32,966 bases of DNA from Methylococcales bacterium. Its GTDB lineage: Bacteria; Pseudomonadota; Gammaproteobacteria; Methylococcales; Methylomonadaceae. The notes beneath the pieces are model-generated. The model was not told where the DNA came from, made no database searches, and worked only from the letters and a program-made list of their open reading frames with translations. This document shows, one piece after another, positions 1-6,369 of this stretch (positions are counted from its first letter, which is position 1; each line of letters opens with the position of its first letter). Location: positions 1-32,966 of the forward strand of contig JAPLRP010000049.1 of assembly GCA_026399095.1 (NCBI GenBank), written 5' to 3'. Made by a program: the position numbers and the translations under genes.

Positions 1-2
1 CT

Positions 3-305
3 CTATCTGTAGATGTTCCTATTCAATCGTTAAGTTCAGGTAGTTTTGGTAATGTATCTCCACAATCAATTACAAATTGTCCTTCTAGACCATCCGGTGT
101 TGATGGAGTAATTAATTATGAACAAACAAGTGGTGGTACAGATGATGAAACAGATATAGAGTTAAGGGCTAGAGTTCCTTTATATTTAGGTTCTCTTTCT
201 AAAGCAATTGAGAAACCAAAGATTGAAGAAAGCACTCAGGAAAAATACATTAAGTTATTTGTTGAAATGGTGGGCACTCTCGTTGTACCCACTTTTAACT
301 TTTGA
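3..305 (+). CDS. 3' end of an unidentified protein (partial)
   Basis: An open frame enters from the left window edge and runs 100 codons to a TGA at 303-305. The visible C-terminal part has a Ser/Gly/Asn-rich stretch, a single Cys in SITNCPSRPSG, an acidic patch (TDDETDIE), and ends VPTFNF. No start is in the window. The low-complexity polar composition would suit a secreted or surface protein, but I do not recognise a family. It is convergent with the beta-barrel gene at 345-1694, with only 39 bp between the stops. Reality rests on one uninterrupted frame in AT-rich DNA, so confidence is moderate. Confidence 0.5.
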   Translation, partial: LSVDVPIQSLSSGSFGNVSPQSITNCPSRPSGVDGVINYEQTSGGTDDETDIELRARVPLYLGSLSKAIEKPKIEESTQEKYIKLFVEMVGTLVVPTFNF

Positions 306-344
306 AACCAAGCCGTTATGCTAAGTAATTATTACCAAATATTA

Positions 345-1694
345 TTAATACTGTGCTCTAAAGTTAAGCATGACTTGATTAACGCCATAACTGCTATTTA
401 AGTAGTTACTGTCACGTGCTTGATAGGTATACGAAAGGTCTGTTGTAAAATTTCTACTAAGCAGGTACTTAGTTCCTATAGTTCCCGCAAAATAATTGTC
501 ATTACGATTTTGAGTGTTGGGAAAAACAAAGCCGTTATAGATACTGTTGGTATAATCTGCACCTACATGAGCAATTAAGTTGCTCCTTAATGCTTGTTCA
601 ACAGTTAATCCAACGCCCGTTGCAAAAACTCCGGAAACTCCAGCCTGAGTGGTTTCATTAATAGTGCGGCTGACTTGTGCTTTGACTGTAGTCAATGAAG
701 TAGGTTGCCATTTTAAATTTACAAAGCCGTTAACACCTGAAATATCTGATAAGTTGGGGTCTACATAATTACGTTGTAAGTACCCGATAGACGCATCACC
801 AGTAATTAAGTTAGTTACATTAAAGGCAATACCTGTCAAAGCATTGTATCCCCATGAATTACGATCATAAGACGGGTTTAGAATTTGTCCTTGTTGATTT
901 GTGCTGGGAGGGAAGCCGTTTGCATAAACTAAAGTATCATAACTAGCATCAAGGTATTGAAATCTGATAAAAGCTTCATATTCTGGTTGAATTAAATAAC
1001 CTACTCTAATTTCAGGGGCATACATCCAATGATTACGAGTGCTCATTTGTAAGGTAGTGCCCGATAAAGTCTCTACATCTTGATAGCTATAATTGATAGC
1101 GTTTAAACCGACTCTTGCATTTACTCGATTTATGGTATGTGTATAAAAACCATCAATTACTTTAGTGTCATATATGGTTGGCGTAAGACCACTACGTTGA
1201 TCTGGAGAGGCTCTAGTTTCTGTGAGATAGTTGTAGCCAAAGCCGGTATCAAAATGATTGCCACGTGTACCATCAAAACGACCAGTCAGTTGAGTCATGA
1301 CGTTATTGTAATCATTGTTACTGGGTTGTGTGGCATATTGCGCCAGGTTAGTATCCAAGTTAAAGTTAAGGGCGTGCTTACTCCAGTTTGAGTTGGCGCT
1401 AAACCCCGGCTTAAAATGTGCGATATAACTATCTTTTATACCTTGTGTGCCGAAATTAAGTTGGGATTTGTCTCTAAAATAAATATTAGAGTTGTATTCA
1501 TTAGTAAAATCCATTTTAGGTAAAATAGTAAACGCACCAGTACGTATACCTTTTTGCACATATTCGTTACTTTGTTGGCGCTCTCTAACGGCATCGCTGT
1601 TTTCAAGGCTTTCATAAGCAAGAGCATTGTTACAGCCCATTAAGCTAATAATTAAGAGCTTGATTTGGTTTTTGGTAGGGAATGAGTCGATCAT
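345..1694 (-). CDS. Outer-membrane beta-barrel protein (BBP2_2-like putative porin)
   Basis: A 449-residue protein that begins with a short basic stretch and a hydrophobic segment ending NNALA, a likely Sec signal peptide cleaved near residue 26. The rest alternates polar and aromatic residues with many Asn, Tyr and Thr, as in amphipathic strands, and it ends in an aromatic residue (RAQY), as outer-membrane barrels do. The style fits the putative beta-barrel porin 2 group (BBP2_2) often found near exopolysaccharide genes in proteobacteria. That family placement is from memory. The likely role is an outer-membrane channel or polysaccharide-associated barrel. No polysaccharide genes are visible here, so the substrate is unknown. 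The gene is read leftward, with about 440 bp separating it from divergent dnaB. Confidence 0.72.
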   Translation of the reverse strand: MIDSFPTKNQIKLLIISLMGCNNALAYESLENSDAVRERQQSNEYVQKGIRTGAFTILPKMDFTNEYNSNIYFRDKSQLNFGTQGIKDSYIAHFKPGFSANSNWSKHALNFNLDTNLAQYATQPSNNDYNNVMTQLTGRFDGTRGNHFDTGFGYNYLTETRASPDQRSGLTPTIYDTKVIDGFYTHTINRVNARVGLNAINYSYQDVETLSGTTLQMSTRNHWMYAPEIRVGYLIQPEYEAFIRFQYLDASYDTLVYANGFPPSTNQQGQILNPSYDRNSWGYNALTGIAFNVTNLITGDASIGYLQRNYVDPNLSDISGVNGFVNLKWQPTSLTTVKAQVSRTINETTQAGVSGVFATGVGLTVEQALRSNLIAHVGADYTNSIYNGFVFPNTQNRNDNYFAGTIGTKYLLSRNFTTDLSYTYQARDSNYLNSSYGVNQVMLNFRAQY

Positions 1695-2135
1695 ATAAGT
1701 TCACTAATTAGGTTTAGTTTAGGCTAACGTCATTTTTTCTATAGGGTCTGTTTTTTTAAGTTTAATACACGATTTCAACTTATCTAAATTTGACTGAAGC
1801 CCCACCAGTTAACTTTTGCAGAAAACTTAATCTACAGTTCGGCAGTTAATTTAATTATTTATCCCCTGTTTTAAATTTTTGGTATGTAAAAAGAAGTGAT
1901 TTTTTAGCGGGTCGTTGGTAACAGTTTTTTCATTTCAAGTCTTTGGTTGCAATCATTTTAATATATATTATATACAAACTTAAAGTTATTTATAGGCTCT
2001 AGTGGTTTTCGCAGGTTTCTTGACTTAATGTGTTTTTGTTAACCTCTCGAAACAGTCATTTAGTGAGTGGTTTGAGTGGTAAATGACGGAACCCCCTCTT
2101 CGTGTTACTATTTATCTTTTTTTCTGTTGGAAACT
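1695..2135. other. Intergenic region between divergent barrel gene and dnaB
   Basis: This 441-bp AT-rich gap holds the promoters of both divergent genes. It has an alternating A/T tract near 1959-1975. I see no tRNA, no convincing small gene and no strong hairpin in it. A GTG-started extension of dnaB from 2076 is open, but it adds 20 residues unlike the family N-terminus. Confidence 0.5.
1943..1971 (+). promoter_or_regulatory. Candidate sigma-70 promoter for dnaB-alr
   Basis: TTGGTT at 1943-1948 and TATTAT at 1966-1971 are separated by 17 bp, the canonical spacing, and would leave a leader of about 160 nt before dnaB. Surrounding A/T-rich sequence makes chance matches likely, so this is tentative. 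Confidence 0.3.
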
Positions 2136-3533
2136 ATGCCTGAAAACTATTCTATGGAACGAGATTACTCACTTGATTCCTTAAAGGTTCCGCCGAACTC
2201 CATACAGGCAGAACAATCAGTTTTGGGCGGCTTAATGCTGGATAACCAAACCTGGGATTCGATAGCTGATAAGGTTGTCGAAATAGATTTTTATCGACGT
2301 AGCCATCAGCTTATCTTTAGGAAGATTGAGGAGCTTGCTGAAAAACAGATTCCTTTTGATGTTATTACCTTGTCAGATGCTTTAAAAGTAATTGGTGAAT
2401 TAGAAAATGTCGGTGGTTTGGCTTATTTAATCATGCTGGCAAAGGATACACCCAGTGCCGCTAATATTGTCGCTTATGCTAATATTGTCAGGGATCGTTC
2501 GGTACTGAGACAATTGATTCATATTGGTACTGAAATTTCTGATTCCGCTTTTAATACTGAGGGGCGTGATACGTCTGAATTGCTTGAAAATGCTGAACGG
2601 CAGGTTTTTCAAATTGCCGAACAGCGGCAAAGAGGGCTAGCCGGTGGATTTATATCCATTAAGTCATTACTGTCCAAAGCAGTTGATAAAATTGAAACTT
2701 TGTTTGAACAAGAAGGCGCTATTACCGGTGCAGGTACTGGTTTTAAAGATTTCGATGAGTTAACCTCCGGTTTACAGCCTGCCGATTTGATTATTGTGGC
2801 GGGTCGGCCGTCGATGGGTAAAACCACTATCGCCATGAATATGGCTGAGAATATTGCTTTAAACTCCGGCAAACCAGTTGCTGTCTTTAGTATGGAAATG
2901 CCTGGCGATTCGTTGGCTATGCGAATGATGTCGTCCTTGGGACGCATTGATCAACATAAAGTCAGGACCGGCAAATTAGATGATGATGATTGGCCGCGAT
3001 TAACATCTGCTATTAATTTATTGGCAGGTACGCAGTTATTTATTGATGATTCACCGGCATTATCGCCGACAGAAGTCCGTGCCAGAGCAAGACGCTTGGC
3101 GCGTGAGCATGGTCAGTTAGGTTTGATTGTTGTTGATTATTTACAGTTAATGCAATCACCCTCCAGTGGTGATAACCGTGTGCAACAGATTTCTGATATT
3201 TCCAGAGGTTTAAAAGCCTTGGCAAAAGAGTTAAATGTACCGGTTGTGGCCTTGTCTCAGCTTAATCGAAATCTTGAGCAACGACCCAATAAACGCCCGG
3301 TCATGTCCGATTTGCGTGATTCGGGTGCGATTGAGCAGGATGCCGATTTAATTGTGTTTGTTTATCGGGATGAAGTCTATAACGAAGATAGTCCTGATAA
3401 AGGCATTGCTGAAATCATTATCGGGAAGCAACGTAATGGTCCACTGGGAACTGTAAGACTGACTTTTCTTGGCCAATATACACGCTTTGAAAATTTTGCC
3501 GGTAATCCTTATAATTCAGGAGATTATGAATGA
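2136..3533 (+). CDS. dnaB: Replicative DNA helicase DnaB
   Basis: The hexameric 5'-3' helicase that unwinds DNA at the replication fork and recruits primase. With the start at ATG 2136 it is 465 residues, the usual length. The N-terminal domain opens with the conserved PPNSIQAEQSVLGGLML. The RecA-like C-terminal domain carries Walker A GRPSMGKT (about 223-230), Walker B LIVVDYLQLM (Asp about 334) and the conserved stretch LSQLNRNLEQRPNKRPVMSD. The frame is open further upstream to a GTG at 2076, but those 20 residues are not family-like; ATG 2136, or the Met six codons on, is preferred. It overlaps alr by ATGA at 3530-3533, so the two are translationally coupled, a linkage also found in other gammaproteobacteria. 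Confidence 0.97.
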   Translation: MPENYSMERDYSLDSLKVPPNSIQAEQSVLGGLMLDNQTWDSIADKVVEIDFYRRSHQLIFRKIEELAEKQIPFDVITLSDALKVIGELENVGGLAYLIMLAKDTPSAANIVAYANIVRDRSVLRQLIHIGTEISDSAFNTEGRDTSELLENAERQVFQIAEQRQRGLAGGFISIKSLLSKAVDKIETLFEQEGAITGAGTGFKDFDELTSGLQPADLIIVAGRPSMGKTTIAMNMAENIALNSGKPVAVFSMEMPGDSLAMRMMSSLGRIDQHKVRTGKLDDDDWPRLTSAINLLAGTQLFIDDSPALSPTEVRARARRLAREHGQLGLIVVDYLQLMQSPSSGDNRVQQISDISRGLKALAKELNVPVVALSQLNRNLEQRPNKRPVMSDLRDSGAIEQDADLIVFVYRDEVYNEDSPDKGIAEIIIGKQRNGPLGTVRLTFLGQYTRFENFAGNPYNSGDYE

Positions 3534-4633
3534 TACCGGCTGCTTATGCTGTTTTGAATCTGGAGGCTGTCGCGCATAACCTGCAAAAGGTGCGCAGTTG
3601 TGCACCAGATGCCAAGATCATGGCCGTCATCAAAGCAAATGGTTACGGTCATGGATTGCTACGTATTGCAGATAGTTTGCAAGAGGCTGATGCCTTTGCT
3701 GTGGCTCGGGTTGATGAAGGGATTCACTTGCGTAAGGCTGGAATTAAAAAAAGAATTGCAGTTTTAGAAGGGTTTACCTGCGCTGAAGAATTAGAAGAAT
3801 TATTGAAATATCAACTCGATGCAGTGGTGCATTGCGCAGTTCAGGTGGACATTCTGGAGAACAGAAAAGAGCAGGGCACTTGTGCAATCTGGTTAAAATT
3901 AGATACCGGTATGAACCGTTTGGGTTTTAAACCCATGGAGTTTAATGCAGTTTATCAGCGATTAATGCACGCTTCGATTATCAAGCAGCCGATCAATTTG
4001 ATGACACATTTAGCTAATGCCGATGATAAAGAGGGTGCCACCACGCTAACACAAATTAAATTGTTTAATGAGACGGTTGACTTGATATTTCCATCTTTAC
4101 AACAGAAAAGTGAGTGCAGTATTGCCAACTCGGCAGGTATTTTAGCCTGGCAAGCAGCCTTAACCGATTGGGTGCGTCCTGGCGTTATGTTGTATGGTAT
4201 TTCACCGTTTCCTGAGAGTACCGGTAAGCAATTGGGATTGAAACCGATTATGGGGTTATATTCACGATTGATTGCCGTTAAATCGCTAGAGGAAGGGGAT
4301 AAAGTCGGTTATTCAGGTACTTGGATCTGCGATAAAGCAACTACACTGGGCGTTGTTGCGATTGGTTATGGTGATGGTTATCCCCGTCATGCTAAAACCG
4401 GAACGCCTGTGCTGGTTAATGGTCAGCGTGTTCCTTTAATTGGCAGGGTTTCAATGGATATGATTACTGTTGATCTGGCAACGCAGCCAAATGCAAAGCC
4501 CGGTGATCCAGTCACTTTGTGGGGAGACGGTTTACCGGTTGAAGAAATAGCGTTAGCAGCTGACACCATCCCCTACACCTTGGTTTGTGGCGTAACTCAG
4601 CGCGTGCAGATTGTTGAGAAGTCTGCGCTATAA
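3530..4633 (+). CDS. alr: Alanine racemase
   Basis: A PLP-dependent cytoplasmic enzyme that interconverts L- and D-alanine to supply D-Ala for peptidoglycan. It is 367 residues, normal for the family. The PLP-binding lysine is Lys35 in AVIKANGYGHG and the second catalytic base is Tyr261 in VGYSGTW. The GYGDGYPR and RVSMDMITVD motifs of the C-terminal beta-domain are intact. The start overlaps the dnaB stop (ATGA), with an AGGAGA-type ribosome binding site at about 3518-3523 inside dnaB. Its stop overlaps the convergent HAD gene by 6 bp. Nothing in it looks damaged. Confidence 0.97.
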   Translation: MIPAAYAVLNLEAVAHNLQKVRSCAPDAKIMAVIKANGYGHGLLRIADSLQEADAFAVARVDEGIHLRKAGIKKRIAVLEGFTCAEELEELLKYQLDAVVHCAVQVDILENRKEQGTCAIWLKLDTGMNRLGFKPMEFNAVYQRLMHASIIKQPINLMTHLANADDKEGATTLTQIKLFNETVDLIFPSLQQKSECSIANSAGILAWQAALTDWVRPGVMLYGISPFPESTGKQLGLKPIMGLYSRLIAVKSLEEGDKVGYSGTWICDKATTLGVVAIGYGDGYPRHAKTGTPVLVNGQRVPLIGRVSMDMITVDLATQPNAKPGDPVTLWGDGLPVEEIALAADTIPYTLVCGVTQRVQIVEKSAL

Positions 4634-5380
4634 CTCAAGAAATTCAGTCAATGCTTGTAAGGTTATCGATTGCTGTGTTGCGTTGGCTTTATCATCAGCA
4701 GAATTATAGCCCCACAAAGCAAAAATGAGCTTTACAGTTGCAAGCTGAGGCGTTTTTAAGACATTGATTAAAGTGGGTAAACGATCTTCAACAAAATAAA
4801 TAGCCTGCTCGGGATGTTTTTTTAACAGAGATTTTAATACCTCTACTTTGTTCATATTCCGATCTAGTCCAAAAATCCGCTCGTCTGGAAGTTCAATGGC
4901 ATTGGCTTTTAGTATTTGTTTGACGAAGCGTTCCTGTTTAGTGGTGACCACATACCAAGTTCCTTTCCGTCCAAAGTGTTGCAATTTGGATGCGACATCG
5001 GTAAACAAAGGGTTCCTATTTATCCAGTCGGTCAGGTCGTTTTCAATCCAGTTGTCTCGCGTTTCCCCAAATAATTTTTTTAGCTCAGGGATAGTCACTT
5101 TTGCCTCGGTTAATAAGGCTTTTATTTTATTACTATAATCGGCGTAAATTGCATCGACGGATTCTTCCAAAAATAGCAGCCGCATGGCTAACATAGCTTC
5201 ATAACCTGTTTCTATAAGAGGTCTTACTAGCCGAAATTTATCAATTAAGTCGGATGGAATCGCTTTGGGCATATCATTCCAAATACGACTCGCTGCCTTC
5301 CAACCGGTTATTGCTGTTTCTACCGCGCTATCACAGATTACGCCATCAAAATCTAGGGCATAGATAATGGAATTATTCAT
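4628..5380 (-). CDS. HAD-family hydrolase (phosphatase-like)
   Basis: A 250-residue haloacid-dehalogenase superfamily protein. Motif I is DFDGV near the N-terminus, with nucleophile Asp10 and acid/base Asp12. A helical cap follows. A threonine in YVVTTK could serve as motif II, a lysine in the region after it as motif III, and FVEDRLPT provides the motif IV acidic residues. These features predict a Mg-dependent phosphatase acting on a small cytoplasmic substrate, which cannot be named from sequence. It is read leftward and its last codons overlap the end of alr. The 57-bp gap to the GIY-YIG gene upstream suggests possible co-transcription. Confidence 0.8.
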   Translation of the reverse strand: MNNSIIYALDFDGVICDSAVETAITGWKAASRIWNDMPKAIPSDLIDKFRLVRPLIETGYEAMLAMRLLFLEESVDAIYADYSNKIKALLTEAKVTIPELKKLFGETRDNWIENDLTDWINRNPLFTDVASKLQHFGRKGTWYVVTTKQERFVKQILKANAIELPDERIFGLDRNMNKVEVLKSLLKKHPEQAIYFVEDRLPTLINVLKTPQLATVKLIFALWGYNSADDKANATQQSITLQALTEFLEL

Positions 5381-5437
5381 TTTATGGCTACTAATTGAAA
5401 AGTAAAAAGGATTTTGTAGGGAAGTATTGTAAAGGTG

Positions 5438-5746
5438 TTAACCAATCCTTTGTAATACAGAATTGATTTGGTTAATGGTTTGTAGTGCTGAAAGTTTATT
5501 GTTGTCAGAAGCTATAAGCCGGGATTTATCATTCCGATTTAATTTTTTTAGGTTCATTTCCCGTTTAGTAGCGGTACTGCGATTGTGCCCGGGTTCCAGA
5601 TAAACCAGTTGCTTAGGTTGTCGACCTCTAAAATACTTGGCTCCCTGGCCACTTGCATGTTGTTGATAGCGCTTGGTAATATCTATAGTAATGCCGGTAT
5701 AGAGGGTGTCGTCGGTACAAAGGATGATATACACAGACCAGTTCAT
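5438..5746 (-). CDS. GIY-YIG nuclease-superfamily protein (YhbQ/UPF0213-like)
   Basis: A 102-residue single-domain protein. The GIY-YIG signature appears as VYIILC followed by LYTGIT, with the conserved Arg of the KRYQQH helix and the AKYFRGRQPKQLVYLE stretch typical of the small YhbQ/UPF0213 group. Members of this group carry the nuclease fold, and DNA-repair or structure-specific cleavage roles have been proposed, but the physiological substrate is not established. It sits between the HAD gene and def, all on the minus strand. The last roughly 20 residues are less conserved in character. Confidence 0.85.
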   Translation of the reverse strand: MNWSVYIILCTDDTLYTGITIDITKRYQQHASGQGAKYFRGRQPKQLVYLEPGHNRSTATKREMNLKKLNRNDKSRLIASDNNKLSALQTINQINSVLQRIG

Positions 5747-5779
5747 AACAATTTAATCTTGGGGGACAGTTTGTTCACA

Positions 5780-5795
5780 AAAGCCCGAAAGCTTT
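5780..5795 (-). terminator. Possible short terminator hairpin downstream of def
   Basis: Read leftward, AAAGC and GCTTT pair around a TTTCGG loop and the arm ends in TTTT. It lies 35 bp past the def stop, where an operon terminator would be expected. The stem is only 5 bp, so this is weak. Confidence 0.3.
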
Positions 5796-5830
5796 AGGAA
5801 AAAAATTAAGCGAATTGACTTTTAATGCCT

Positions 5831-6367
5831 CTAAAGCGGCGGCACGCTAAAAATTTTAAAATATTCACTTTCAGCGATAATATCTTGGTTGTTTTTAACC
5901 CTGTCGAGATACACTTTTCCTTCGAGATGGTCAAATTCGTGCTGAAAAATTCGCGCAACAAAATCCTCTAATTTTGTTTCCACTAAATTGTTTAGTTGAT
6001 CTGTGTAGGTGATTTGTATATCTTTAAATCTGGGCACTAAAGCGCGTATACCGGGAATGCTTAAACAACCTTCCCAATCTTTTTCTGTACTATCCGATAA
6101 AGCAACAAAAGAGGGATTGATCATGACTGTTGGATCCATTAATGGCGCATGAGGATAGCGAGACGAAGGACGCGAGGCAATTATAATGATTTGCTTTGAT
6201 ACACTTATTTGCGGAGCAGCAATGCCGACACCTTGAGTTGAAGCCAAGGTGTCTTTAAGCGTTTTAATCAGCTGCTGTGTTTCCGGGTCTGATATGTCGG
6301 ATATTGCTTCTGCTTTTAGACGTAGTACTTTTGCACCTAATTGAGCAATCTCTGCGATAGTCGTCAT
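5831..6367 (-). CDS. def: Peptide deformylase
   Basis: A metalloenzyme that removes the N-formyl group from nascent proteins at the ribosome. All three family motifs are intact in 178 residues: GVGIAAPQ (46-53), EGCLSIPG (99-106, with metal ligand Cys101) and HEFDH (143-147, with two metal-binding His and the catalytic Glu). The gene begins 2 bp after the stop of the methyltransferase-PPK1 gene and is probably the last gene of that operon. It is not next to fmt here, the common arrangement for the main def copy, so this may be a second, accessory deformylase. The rest of the genome is not visible to test that. Confidence 0.96.
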   Translation of the reverse strand: MTTIAEIAQLGAKVLRLKAEAISDISDPETQQLIKTLKDTLASTQGVGIAAPQISVSKQIIIIASRPSSRYPHAPLMDPTVMINPSFVALSDSTEKDWEGCLSIPGIRALVPRFKDIQITYTDQLNNLVETKLEDFVARIFQHEFDHLEGKVYLDRVKNNQDIIAESEYFKIFSVPPL

Positions 6368-6369
6368 TA

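Noticed and set aside
721-920. Recurring AAGCCGTT words in the barrel gene
   Set aside because: They are the reverse strand of Asn-Gly-Phe codons at loops of the barrel, not a DNA repeat element.
1137-1391. Antisense ORF inside the outer-membrane barrel gene
   Set aside because: It lies wholly within a well-supported gene on the other strand, has no recognised motif and no good ribosome binding site.
2609-2947. 112-codon antisense ORF within dnaB
   Set aside because: Shadow of the dnaB frame; the sense product is a complete conserved helicase.
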